Of a DNA stretch of 64,000 nt, positions 11,951 through 24,486 are shown piece by piece. The notes beneath the pieces were generated by a model. That model had not been told where the DNA came from. It saw only the letters and a program-made list of their open reading frames with translations, and made no database searches. The stretch is from Azadirachta indica (taxonomy: Eukaryota > Streptophyta > Magnoliopsida > Sapindales > Meliaceae): contig CM040444.1 in the NCBI GenBank assembly GCA_022749755.1, forward strand, positions 15,028,274 through 15,092,273. Reading direction: 5' to 3'. The position numbers and the translations under genes were made by a program. Position 1 is the first letter of the stretch; the number at the start of each line of letters is the position of its first letter.

Positions 11951-13782
11951 GGATCTATTTCTGGTGACAGAAAGAACTTCTTTTATTTCATCAGATACTT
12001 TAGCTGCATAAAGTTGGATCCTTTAAATCCACAGACACAACCGCCCGTTTGAAAGCTTCAAACTCTATTAAAACGAAAAACTGATCCACAACCCCATTGC
12101 ACATTCTGACGAAACCAACAATGAAGTTAAGTAATTTTAAATAATAAACTCACCCGAGATTTTTTTTGTAGATTCTGCCTCGAAAACACTTAATCAGGCG
12201 TATCAGGATAGCAATGCAATGGCTTGTCTTTTTGCAAATTGCCTGTTGGAAAACTCGTGTTCTGATTTTTACAACACTTTCTTTGAACCTTGAAACATAC
12301 TTGAAATGCAGTCATAGAGAGGCAGACGAGCTTACTCTTTGTGGTAAGTGTTGCCCTTTTGTTGATGATTCTCGATGAAGGTGGCATTGCCATTTTCGTA
12401 GTTGAGACTTGAGAAGAATGGATTAAGCCTCTGTTTGGATAATGGAAAAGAGGCTTATGAGACCTAGGGTTTTAATGGTTTAAAAATATTCATTGAAATT
12501 TTAATAATTTTAAATTTTTTATACAACAATATTTATTTTGCAAAAGTAACTGTTCAATTTTTAAAATTTGATAAACTACAATCAATATTTATCTAAAATA
12601 TATTAATAAAATAATAATAATTTATAGCATATTCATAAAAAATATTATATTATTAATATATAATAAATTTATTTATTTTATGATATATATTTTTTATTAT
12701 TTTATTTATATTTTAGCTATATATTTTAGATTCTAATAAAATCAAATATTACAAATATGTTGTAAAATAAAATAAATTATAAAATATTTGAATTTGTCAA
12801 TCTATATTTTATGAATATTTATTTATGCCTATTTTATTTAATTTTTTATTATAAAATTAATATTGTATTATAAATATATTATAAAATAAATAAATTTATA
12901 ATTTCATTAAATATATTAAAAGATAAATGTTTATCATATTAAGCATTTTTAATTAAAAGTTTAAAAAATTAGTTTTTAATTAAATACCATTAAATAAGAA
13001 TATAATTGTTTATTTTTAATAAATTAGAATTTTAATGAGTATTTTAAAGATTATTAAATCTAATTAGTTTAAAAAACTAAATTTTATGGATTTATAACTA
13101 CTTTTTCTTAAAGGAAAAAAAACCTGGGGATTTGATTTTAGGATATAGTGAAGGGTTCGAGTCTAGAATTTTCATACTATCACAAAAATTGTATTGTCTA
13201 ATAATACTCATTAAGGTACAAGTAGTAACTTTAGATCATCTTGAGTTTTCTCTTGGGCCACAGTAAAAGCATCACAAGTCTTGTTGGCTTAACAACTCTG
13301 AATTCTGCAACATACACGTATATGCTTGACATGGAGTCTAATAAACCACCAGCAGTTCTAACAAGCAAAGCTAAATTGGAGTTGAACAATATGGGACTGC
13401 TGAGTTGGTTTCGTTTCGGAAACAGCAAAAGCTTTGCATCTCAATTTGGCTACCCTCTTTTGTCTTTTCCATGCATTGAGCTACACTATTGAATAAGAAA
13501 CAATCATCTAATCAGAAAAAAGGGAAACAGAAGGTAAAATTGTCAGTCGCTGTAAATAATCAAGGCTTGATTAGAGGATCTGACCAATCTACATCATCTC
13601 CTTGATGTCACAATTAGCTCCCAACAGATTAATTTAAACATCTATTGAAGGGTTCTAAAACAATGTGCTCTATTTTAAAACATAAAAACATATTTTAGCA
13701 TTCAATTTGTTCAAATATACGAGTGAGACCACAGTAGACAAACATTTGCAAAAGAAAATTGATAGATAATAAAGATTCCTAA
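11951..13782. other. Intergenic, very AT-rich core (12480-13100)
   Basis: About 600 bp at 12480-13100 are almost pure A/T with many TAAAT and ATTTA runs and no coding potential. Short open frames on either side (12190-12393 - and 13231-13492 on both strands) have no recognisable domain. Confidence 0.5.
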
Positions 13783-15736
13783 TCACTTAGATTTATCTGC
13801 AGAAGCATGAAAGATAAAAACTTTCAGAAGAACATCTTTGGTCCTGATCAGCTCAAAGAGACAGATATCTCCTTCCTTCAATTTCTTGTCAAGAGAAAAT
13901 TCATCCCATACCCCTTTTATAAACATCCCAACACCATAATGTGTGATTTTGACTGCCTGCTCTCTTCCATCGCAATACTGTAGTTTGATACATTTGACAT
14001 CACTCCTTAAGTACTCTTTAGCAAATTTGGTCGGCACATACTGCACAAGCAAAAGGACTTGCAACTAAGTATACATCAAAGGCTAATATAATAAACATCA
14101 TGATCGCATTATATTCAGAAGCTTACCACACTACTGCTATCTATGTTATGTGATGACAAGATAACCATGAAGGAAGGATTTGTAGGCTTCAACAATCTAG
14201 CAATGCCGATTGCTCTCTTTCTTTCTTCTTCTGCTAGATATCTTCTAGCAATGTAGATTCCCTTAGTTGCAAATAAAGCAAACAAATTGTCTTCATCTGC
14301 AAATTATGGATTTAGTTATGCAACAGATAAATTTGTAAACAGTGTAACAATGTAAAAGACATACAAGAACAAAGAGATTACCAAGTTTAGTTCCTTTATT
14401 CGCTTCAACTTTAGTATGATTTCTGACCTCATATGCTGCTTTCTTAAGCTCACTCCCAGTACCTATAAATTTTGCCCCGTGCTTATCCTTTACATTACGT
14501 GTAGTTGTCTTGATGTCCAGGTCTTGAAATGATGTACCAGGTGGACAGAAGTGCTCAGCAAGTTTACTTGGGTCCCTTTTGCATTTTGAAGTTCCTTGTG
14601 AATTGTACATTTCATTTTCTTTCCATTTGCCTTGCCTTGCTTCATACACATCTACTGGTTCATGTTTAACCTCAACCTCTTTCATTTCACCCTTCTTGCC
14701 TTGTGTCTCTCCGTGATTCTTAAATTTTAAGCTGTCAAGAGTAGCAGCAAAATTCTGAAAAGTACTACTACTGGCTGAAGCAGGAGAATAATTGGCCTGG
14801 TTCTGCGGTGATGGAGAGCACATTTTTCTAGATGGATAGGGAATCTCACAAGCAGTTGTATCAAATATAAGAACATGGAAATTTGAATTGTTTGCATATT
14901 TGAAAACCACGAAGTATCCAACACAAATTGAATGATATTCTACAAAGTCATGCCAACCATGATGAAACCAAACCTTCCCCTCATCTTTTGTTAAACCCAC
15001 TAGCCAATCGCGACCATTAGGAAGTGTAAGGGTGGCAATAGAAGAGAGTTCATCCCCATATTTCCTCAAAAACTTTTGTGGAATTGGCTGCACATATGCA
15101 AATAAAGTTAGATGACCGAAATATTCAAAAACAAAACAAAAGATGCTTCCGTGAAATTTCAGATATAAATTTGCCATCAATATATATAGTCAACAGATAG
15201 ACATATCTAGCACTATTACAACAAAGAAGATGATTTTAGGATGATATTCTTATGTACAAACCATCATTATTGTACCATGTATTCTGAAGGCTGACTTAAT
15301 ATCCCTAATATGTGTTTATTTGATGAAGAAGCGAAACAGTGCTTCTGAACTTTGATAATGATAAATGTTGATGCAATTATAAGAGTTGGGCCTCGAGCAA
15401 AAAGCATGAATAACTACGTGGATATTCCATCATATTAACTTCATAAGCAAAATTCATCATGTGTTTATTTCCTCAGGAAATGCTCCATACATGCAAGACT
15501 TAAAACCTAGGTGCTTCTTGAGTTACACATGCAACAAGAAATGCGGCATCTTAACTTGCCTAACAACCAAAAACATAAGATAAAACAATTTCTTTGTCCT
15601 TTTTCACAACAATAATCTGTAGAAAACAACAATGTGTATAACACCTGTGAGAATTATTTACCAGCTTCTTAGCTTCAATGGTGGCGGGAAGGATGACCTG
15701 GAAGAAATGTGGCGTCTCCGCCATGGATGTGGACAT
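13783..15736 (-). CDS. REM-b: B3 domain protein, two B3 domains, VRN1/REM type
   Basis: A probable nuclear DNA-binding protein of 402 aa. Exons: 15662-15736, 14382-15087, 14127-14296, 13783-14040. All have GT-AG borders and the phases close (0, 1, 0). B3-1 covers about residues 10-105 (PHFFQVILPAT across the first intron, then PIPQKFLRKYGDEL...GWHDFVEYHSI...ACEIPYP). The linker of about 175 residues is charged and holds NEMYNSQGTSKCKR, a motif shared with REM-f and REM-j. B3-2 covers about residues 300-397 (NPSFMVILSS, then YVPTKFAKEYL...GDICLFELIR). The gene is intact. B3 domains read DNA through the major groove; many REM proteins bind weakly or non-specifically, so no target can be given. 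It is the leftmost member of the b/f/j subgroup. Confidence 0.83.
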
Positions 15737-18032
15737 AGCTGATTCTGCTCTTCTTCTGAAGCTCTCTTTTCTTCTTTTCTAACGAGTTGCTTTCTTTCAA
15801 AAATTGTACCAGAAGTCACTTGTCCTTAACTCCTACTCCTAGATGAGTTTACAGCCGCTAGATATCCCATATCAGACGGTTCTCACGACTTACATGTCAT
15901 TATCTAACCAAACTTTTAACTTCAAACAGTCAAAACTCAAAAGCTGCCTGCCATGTCTTTTTCTGTTCAGCGCTGGACTCTGCAGAATCCAGAGACCTTT
16001 ATTCACAACTTAGCTATTTTTATTTTAAAAATATGAAATAACGGGACAGAGCTGTATGCATGCTCTACAGTAGACGTGAAGAGCACATAAGGACAAGTTA
16101 CTGGTAATTACCAGATACGTTTGATCATTGAGTTCATACCATAAATGCGAAGTAGGTGTCAAGAAAGGATCATTGTTTAGTTTCTGTGTGAATTTTGGGT
16201 ACAATTCCAGTTCCCGTACCACTTTTATACTGAATACCTGCTACTAAGCATGCCTCAATTTTTATGGATAATAGGTCTACCTAGTTTTTTAACAAAGGTC
16301 GTAAATTTATACAATTAGCCATCTTTTACAGTTACAAGTTCAAACACCAAACTAGATGCGATGTTTTACTGTTCTATTATTTTTAAGATTTGAGGTGTAG
16401 CACTTACAAGTTCAGACGCCAAAGTAACGATGGGAAACTAAGAGAGAAGAAAACATAATCGACAACAATCAACATATGACACTTGGTTAAAGAAATATTA
16501 ATTTTATTCATCTAAACTATCATAAAATTATACAAATCAGACTACTAAGCAATCTCTTCTTCTCAAGAGTTAAGATTCCTGTAGTAGATTACTTCTCTTG
16601 AATAAAGCAGCAGTTGACGCTAGAAATGATCTGATTTGCTGCAAAAACCCCAACTGGTAGATCAAATGGGTCTACAAACTTCGTTATTTCAAGAATGATG
16701 CACATGATAGATATACCAACACAAACAAACCTCATATCAGATAATGCAATAAGATGCATGAGAATTCACAAAGTTATTTTGTGTTTGCATAAGATGGAAA
16801 GACCATCAAACTAGCTATATAATACATATGAGCAAATTGGAGAGTTGGATTTGCATTATGACTTTACAGTACAAATAAAAGTCCACAGCCAGCAAACTAG
16901 CTATATAATACATACATACATATTACAATATGTAAAGAGAGCTTTTGAATCCAAAACCAAGAGGGATTAAGAATATACAACAGGTCAATTCCCGAAAACA
17001 GAAAAGTAAGTTTTCTAGATCAGCAGGTTATTCTTCTTGCAAGTGATAGCAATCTATAATACAAATTCTTGTCATATTAGAAAAAGATATCACTAACTTA
17101 GAAAATATAACAGTAACAATACCAATTCCTATTCATTTTACAAGCACAGCTCACAAATCTTTCTGTCTCTGGATGTCAATGTGAAATTTACAAATACAAA
17201 TTATTTGGCAGTTTGCTCAGTATATCAAAGCAAGCTGAAGTTTACATGTAAAATTTTATCTGTCTTTGACACAATGACACAAAGAAACTACCAACCAAAA
17301 ACCAAATGCTCATTCATGTTTGAACAGAGCTCAAAATTCCATTGTACATAATACTTCTTATAAGTCAAAATTTCATAAAGAAACTAAAGCTGGAAAGAAA
17401 GTTGTCAGCTCATTTTAATACTTTGATGCCTGCTTAACTGAAACAAGAATAAGGCTTCCCAAGTCATCAAAATTTCATAAAGAAACTAAGCTATCAAGAA
17501 AAAGAATAACGCTTCCGAAGTGCAAATGCAAGCATCCAAAAAAATGCTTAACTGAAACAAATATTTTATTTCGCATATTGCCCCTTTCACCAATTTCATT
17601 AAAAAGGCACGGAGAAGAATATACCTCAAATGATGATAAAACAAAGACTAGATTGCAAACAAGATTTCATTGCATATAATCATCAATGCAATTTGCTAGG
17701 ACATAAAATCTAGATTGCAAAAACACTGACAAGTTAGGTATGAAGAAGACAAAATCATACCCCTCGCAGTTCTATGCCTCTCTCAACAAATCAAATTCAT
17801 CATCCAAATCTTTAGAATCTAGTAAGATAAAATCATACCCCTTGGATGAGTGTAGCGGTTCATCCTCAATCACAAGAGAAATCATCCAAATCTTTAGAAT
17901 CTAATAAGCTAAAACTCACACAAAGCACTAGCAAAAGACCAAAAGTTAATCTATCACAATCTTTACTTGCAAAAGACCAACGTACATATAATGTTTGAAA
18001 CTTGAAAATTCAACCATCATTGATTACTAGAT
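15737..18032. other. Intergenic between REM-b and REM-c with short direct repeats
   Basis: No gene was recognised. Short direct repeats: ctagctatataatacata near 16815 and 16900; ttcataaagaaactaa near 17371 and 17466; atcatccaaatctttagaat near 17800 and 17881. The region looks like locally duplicated non-coding DNA. The right end is the 3' flank of REM-c. Confidence 0.5.
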
Positions 18033-20453
18033 CTACTCTACTAACTCATCAAACACCCTAAGTTTCAGAAGAATATCCTTCTTCCTCACAAGCTCGAAGA
18101 TACAAATATCTCCTACTTTCAACTTCTTGTCCTGTGAAATGTGAGACCATCCCTTGCTCAAAAAGAAACCCCCATGTTGTCTCCAACAGATTTGGAGAGA
18201 ATATTCAGCTTCATCAGAAACCTGCACCTTAATAGATTTGATATCCTTCGTTATGAACTTCTGAGCAAATGTGGATGGAACATACTGCACAAACAAAAAG
18301 AATGCCATCTAAGCATAGATCAAAAGCAAATTTCACAACCACATTTTGTTCAAAAACTTACCACATCACGGCAATATTTGCTCCTTGGCTGCAAGATAAC
18401 AATGAATGAAGGATTTTTTGGCTTCAATGATGTGGCAATGTTCAATAGCCTCTTGCTGTTTTCTTCTGAAAGAAGTTTATATTTTTCCGTGATACATATT
18501 CCCATTTCTGCAAGAGAATCCCGTAAATCATATTTTTGGTCATCATTTGGTTCATTTATTTCCACAAACTCTTGCGCTATATTCTTCCTCCTTTGCTGTC
18601 CACACCTGCGCTTAACTTTTGACTTCTCAAGGGAGACAGGAGATTGAGGATTCCTTTTAATTCCCCAAGTTGAAAAAGTAGGCTTAGCTTGATTATGCTG
18701 TGTTGTAGGAGAGTACATTTTATGAAACTGCCCTTCACTTATCTGAACACAATCCTTGTCGCTATCCATGTCAACCAGGAATTCGGAATTCTGCTTGTTA
18801 TTTTTTGATTCTTTATCATTGCATAGATAGTCAATCTCACAAGCGGTCAAATCAAATATAAGAACAAGAAACCTTGAGTTCTTCCCATATTTGAAAACCA
18901 AAAAGTATCCTGCAGAGATTGAATGAGTTTGCACAAACGCATGCCAACCATCACAAAACCAAACATTTTTCCCATCCTTTTTCAAATCCACTGACCAACG
19001 ACTACCATTTGGAACTATAAGTGTAGCAGCATTAGAGAGCTCATGTCCAAACATTCTCACAAACTTTTGTGGAATCCTCTACATTTATGCAAATAACATT
19101 AGACAATAATCCATTTCAAAACAAGCCAAAATAAACTGACAAAATGCCTTCATGATATTGGAGTGATAAACTTTGTACAAACAGATCGATGCTACAAAAC
19201 CAAGAAAATATATCCTAGAACAAATGCAAAAAAAAAAAAAAAAATGAATTTGCTGTTATCTTCTCATATACAAGAACACAATCAGCAAACAACTTAAGTT
19301 GAAATCAAACTCCAGCAATAGATGTTAAAAAATACTAAAAACAGGGAAAAGAATAATTTTCATCATTGATGCAATTAAAAGTGGTTGGTTGTGAAGTAAA
19401 TACATGCTAAACCTATTAGGCTTAATTCATTCTCACTTAACAAAGTTTTCTATACTGTCAAACACTCAGAAAAATCAAGTGTTAAATATGCTGCTGCAGC
19501 TCTAGGTAAATGTGTTCAAGTTCATGGAATGTGATTCTAGAATTAACAAATATAATCTATATAATTGCATCATTGCCACTGTATGAATATGACAAACAGT
19601 AACATAAACAGAAAAATCTGAAGATCGGTTAATCTCTGCAGAAGCAACTCAATCTTATTTGTTGATGATTTAATTTATTGTGGCACTGACCTCAAATTGA
19701 AGAATTCAGGAAAAAGGATGATGAAATAATTTGGGATGAGAAACTTGGGCTTAAAATTTTTTTTTGGCATTCTAGCAAGACCAGTCAAAAGAAAAATTTT
19801 AGATGTATTCAAGTCAGAAGACTCATTGTTTTTGTATTATCCACTATCATCTTTGTTGTCTCCAAAAGCATAGAATTTTAGTTGCAATCAGAAGAGAGTA
19901 TAGAAAGAAAATCAGAAAATTGTAAACTACCGTAGCATCAGTCCTGCAGGAAAACAGACTGTATCTTACACAAAGCTAAAATATCTTCAGGTCAAAACTT
20001 ATTCAGCAAATATTTTCGTTTTCCACATCTCTTCTAATTATTATTTCTGCTAACCTCTTGCTGCACCCCAACAAAACCCCGTTGCACCCCTTTCACAATT
20101 CTGAAACAAGACGAGATTTTTTATCCTCTTAATAATTCATTTAGAATAAGTACTAAAGTCCAGTAACATAAAAAACTTCAAATTGGAACATTAAAACTTT
20201 TCAGAACAAGAGTGACAGAAACTAGTTCAATAGATTAAAGGTAAAGTTTGCTACAATCTAGAGGAACAATTAATGAACTCCCAACAAAGAAACAAATCAA
20301 GTTAAACCATCATTAATCTCTGCAAAGAAAGGAACAAAAGTTAAGTACCAGCTTCTTCTCTTCAAGGGTAGAGGTGAGCACAATCTTGAAGAAATGCGGT
20401 GGCTCTGCCAAAGAATTTGCTAAAATGGGTCGAACTCCCCTGCTAGAAGCCAT
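18033..20453 (-). CDS. REM-c: B3 domain protein, two B3 domains
   Basis: A predicted nuclear DNA-binding protein of 357 aa. Exons: 20349-20453 (35 codons), 18362-19078 (239 codons), 18033-18284 (83 codons plus stop). All junctions are phase 0 with GT-AG borders. B3-1 covers about residues 19-115 (PHFFKIVLTSTLEEKKL, RIPQKFVRMFGHEL, GWHAFVQTHSI, ACEIDYL). The basic linker includes KVKRRCGQQRRK. B3-2 covers about residues 255-352 (NPSFIVILQPR, YVPSTFAQKFI, KVGDICIFELVRKKD). The linker intron found in REM-b and REM-j is absent, so B3-1, linker and the start of B3-2 share one exon. That is typical of the c/d/e group. Intron 1 is long (1270 bp). No lesion was seen. Confidence 0.83.
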
Positions 20454-22068
20454 TGAAATTTTAGTTATCTAAACTAGAGATATTTGTGCTGAAATTTTGA
20501 AGCTTTGTTTCTTCTTTGAAAATACAACTATATTATATGTCTTGTATAAATGCAACTAGGTTTTCATTCCAACGGGTCATTTTGTGGGAAAAAGGATACT
20601 AAGCAGAATGAGCTTTATTAGGTATTTCTGAGCTGTACTTTTTCTGGAGAGGAACAGAGCTCAGAGAAATCTAGACATTAACGAGGTTGGTTAATCATAA
20701 TTAACCAACTTTTAGTTTTCTTTTTAATGACAAGAATCATCTCAAAGCAAACAACTTACCAGATACTTCTTATTTTGTCTTTGTGTTCAATCCCAATCCC
20801 AACTCCCTCCAGTCAAAATCACATGGTTCTGAAACATGTGTACTGATTCTGAACCACGGAAAAAAGCATTCAAAGCCATCAGAGCTCCCTCTGCAACGGA
20901 CAGTGGGTTGCTAAAAATGAAATGAAATATAATGTACGTTCAAACTAAACGTCAAGTTTTTTTTGGGGTAAAAAACGTCAAAAAGGTATTAAGGTGGGGA
21001 TTCTTATGAAACAAAATGTAAACACATGTTTTTTTGTGTAATTTTATTAAAACTTAGGGATTCAGATATTAATAATTTAGAGTTTGATTATTAAACTTTA
21101 CAAATTGAATATAAAATTATGGAACAAACATTTTCTGTGTATGTTTAAATTTCGAGTGTGTGACATTCATCTCAACTAATTATTCTAAATTATTCGGATA
21201 ATTGATATAAGCTAAATTAAAATAATTAGTATTAACCATATTAAATGATTACAAAAGTTGAGTAATTATCAATTAATCAAATAATTATTTGTGACATTAT
21301 TTATTTGTCCTGAAAATAACATCCAATCAAAGGTATAATTGAATTATTTATTTATACTTTTTACATTATTATAGATTAACGTGAAAGTGTTGGTACCACC
21401 TAAACTAATATGGTTATCAAGTTCTTCATATCTTAAAAATTTTTTTCTAAAAAAAAAATTGTGTAAGCTATTTCGGTTATAAAGCACGTATACTTTATAA
21501 CATTTAATAATATTTGATCTGGTATATGATCAAGTGTAAAAGTGCATCAGAAAGAAATATTTAAGGTCATACATGTCTAATTCATCTACATCATCAAATG
21601 GGATATAAAATTGAGAAAAACTTCCTAAGAGCAAACATTATTATCGTAGTTCCAATCATTCTTAACCATATAAGAGATCACTAAAACCTGTAGAATCCAA
21701 AAAAATTTTAAAAAAAATCAATGGTTGTGTTCTATTTAACTTTGAAAGTAAAGCAGTTAAAACTTTTGATAAACAATTACTTTCATTTGATAGCTGATAT
21801 TTACCAAGAACTCATATTTATCTTTAACAGTTAGCTATTCAATATCACAATAACTATAAATTAAAAACAACAGCACTTCAATTCTAAATATACCGTTATT
21901 CTATCATATCTTCTACTACATTCACAGCTATTGGAAAGTTTCTGACCTTACTCTATTATTGAATCCCCTTCTTTAAACAAATCATATTAGGAAGAGATCC
22001 ATACAACATTAAGCAAAAGCTTTGAAACTTCATAGTTTCTATCATAACTATCTACAGAACATTCTAAA
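20454..22068. other. Intergenic between REM-c and REM-d
   Basis: Presumed REM-c promoter on the left and AT-rich DNA from about 21000 to 22060. No open frame of note and no recognised repeat. Confidence 0.45.
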
Positions 22069-24027
22069 CTAACATTTACTGTATGACACATGAAATACAG
22101 AAAGTTTCAGAACATCTTTCATCGTAGTAAGCTCAAACACACAAATATCTGCTCCCTCTAATTTCTTAGCCTTCACCAATTCAGCCCATCCCTTTGTGAA
22201 ATAAAATCCCCAGTAATATTTCTTATAGATTTGGAGAGACCACACCCTTTCATCAGGAACCTGTACCTTGATAGATTTGGCATGTTCACTCAGAAGCTTG
22301 TTAGCAAATTCAGCTGGAATATACTGCAGAAACAAAAGGAACTGAAAATAAGTATATGTCAAAAGCAATCTTCTCTATCACATTTTATTCAAAAACTTAC
22401 CACATGACGATTATATTTGCTACTTGACCGCAAGATAACCATGAATGAAGCATTATTTGGCTTGAATGTTCTAGCAATGTTGATTGCTCTCTTTCTTGCT
22501 TCTGCTGAAAGAATTAGTGTACGTCTTCTACCAGTACATATTCCTTTTCTTCAAGTACAGCCAATAAATCATTCTCGTTGGCACCATCTCGTCCATTTAT
22601 CTCCAACATCTCTTCTGTTTCGCACTTCTTCCTTTGCAGCTCACACCTATGTTTAACTTTTGAGTTCTCAAGGAAAGCAGCAGATTGACAATTCTTTATA
22701 ATTCGCTGAGCAGAACCAAAAGTATCTTTAGCTCGATTCTGATCTGCTGGTTGAGTGTTCATTTTACTAAATAGCCCTTTACTTGGACAGTCATCAAAAT
22801 GTTTGCTTGTCAAAGAGAGAACAGGTTGTTCTGGATTCCCAAAACCATTTATCTGAACTGAGTCCTCATTTTCTGTCATATTGTGAATTTCCACATTATA
22901 TGGATAGTTAATCTCACATGCAGTCATATCAAATTTAAGAACATGAAAACTTGAATTCCTCATATATTTGAAAACCAAGAAGTATCCGCCAGAGATTGAA
23001 TGATGTTCTACAAAGTGATGCCAACCATCATCGAACCAAACGTTTTTCCCATCTTTGGTCAAACTCACTTGCCAAAGACGACCATTAGGAACAATGAGTG
23101 TAGCGGCACTAGAAAGTTCATGTCCATATTTTCTCACAAACTTAGGTGGGATCCTCTACATTTGTGCAAATAATGTTAGACAACAATCTGTTACAAAACA
23201 AGTCAAAATCAACCAACAGAATGCTGTGTAGATCAATGCTGTAGAAAACAAGAAGCTATATGATATCCAGGTACCAATACCACATAGAAACTGAATTTGA
23301 TCCCATCATTTGATATACAAGACCACAAACAACATACAATTTGGTTTTAAATCGGAATTCAGCTATAGATGTCATCGAATACTACAAACAGGAAACAGAA
23401 TGATTTTCATGATAAAACGAGGCTGAATAATGGTGCATTGAAAGGTGTTGGTGGTGAAGCAAAGACATGCAAAAAAAAAAAAGAAAATCTAGATTCCATC
23501 AAACTTCATAATTATTATCAAAGTAATTCTCATGCAGACTTCCAGACTTTGCAACCACAAGATAAACTCCAATTCCGCCCCTTTGCAGAGTTTAAATGCA
23601 AGATTACTTTTTTTTTTTTGCCTTAATAATTCTGGTAGAAAAATCAAAATATTCCAGGAACTACAATCAAGCATGAATCTGTACTAGTGCAAAATAATCG
23701 CAGAAAGACAAATATACAAATGCTGGATAATGCAAACGATCATGAAAAACGTAGCAAATACAAAATTGACAGAACTTGTTCAGCAGATTAAAGGGAAACT
23801 TTGCTACAGTAATTGACACTTCCGAACGAGAACAACTTTGAAGCTACCCAAAATAATCACATTAACACATGAAAACTTACAAGTTAATAAAAAGTATCAG
23901 TGACAATTACCAGCTTCTGATCTTCTAGTGAAGAGGGAAGAATAATTCTGAACAAACGCAGTGGACTCTCTTGCAATTGCAAAGAATTCGTTACTATAGG
24001 TTTTTTAGCTCTCTTGCTCAAGGCCAT
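22069..24027 (-). pseudogene. REM-d: two-domain B3 gene with one frameshift
   Basis: Exons: 23911-24027 (39 codons), 22401-23155 (755 nt), 22069-22323 (84 codons plus stop). Exon 2 is one base short of a multiple of three. Compared with REM-c and REM-e, the lost base is in an A-run near 22543-22550 (GAAGAAAAGGAATATG on the coding strand). As read, the protein stops at 22514 after about 252 residues with only B3-1 (RIPPKFVRKYGHEL...GWHHFVEHHSI). Downstream in the other frame everything stays open, including the splice donor and B3-2 (YIPAEFANKLL...GADICVFEL). Hence it is either a very young pseudogene, a truncated single-B3 protein, or a sequence error. Without the slip it would encode about 375 aa. 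Confidence 0.72.
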
Positions 24028-24486
24028 TGATTTGTTAAAGAGACGTAGCAGCTGAGCTTCTCAGTTCTTTTAAGTTTATTTTCTGATTCTACGTTTTGTC
24101 CGCTATATTATAATATTATATGGTATTGCCCATTCGCCATCTTAAATTGTTACTGTTATGGAGTGAGTATTGGGCCGCTCACTTGGGCTGGGCCCAATTA
24201 TCTTGTTCTCTTTCGTTAATTTTATGACATTTACTATGACATTCAACTCTAAACAACGAATTAAAAGCAAGGTTATTTGACTTGAATTAAAAGCAAGGTT
24301 AACTGCATTTCAGTTGATATATAAATCACAAAAGGGATCAGCTAAAATCTTTCGAATTTAAGTAACTCGAAGAAGAGCAATAATATCCTCATAATCTATC
24401 CCACTACTACAATGAACGCTGTTTGTAAGTTCATGCACATATACTTCAGCATTGAATCCCCGTGAAATTCAAGCATCACTGACTTC
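24028..24486. other. Short spacer (459 bp) between REM-d and REM-e
   Basis: The most compact spacing in the array. It must hold both the REM-d promoter and the REM-e 3' end. I see no repeat or other gene. Confidence 0.5.

Noticed and set aside
12190..12393. A 67-codon open frame (-) upstream of REM-a, possibly a 5' exon
   Set aside because: No recognisable domain, no convincing donor leading into REM-a exon 1, and the length is within chance for this region.
13140..13180. tRNA gene or SINE suggested by gggttcgagtct
   Set aside because: Only a box-B-like motif is present; no cloverleaf or box A could be built around it.
13231..13492. Overlapping open frames on both strands between REM-a and REM-b
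   Set aside because: Neither translation resembles a known family, there is no splice context, and frames overlapping on both strands are usually chance.
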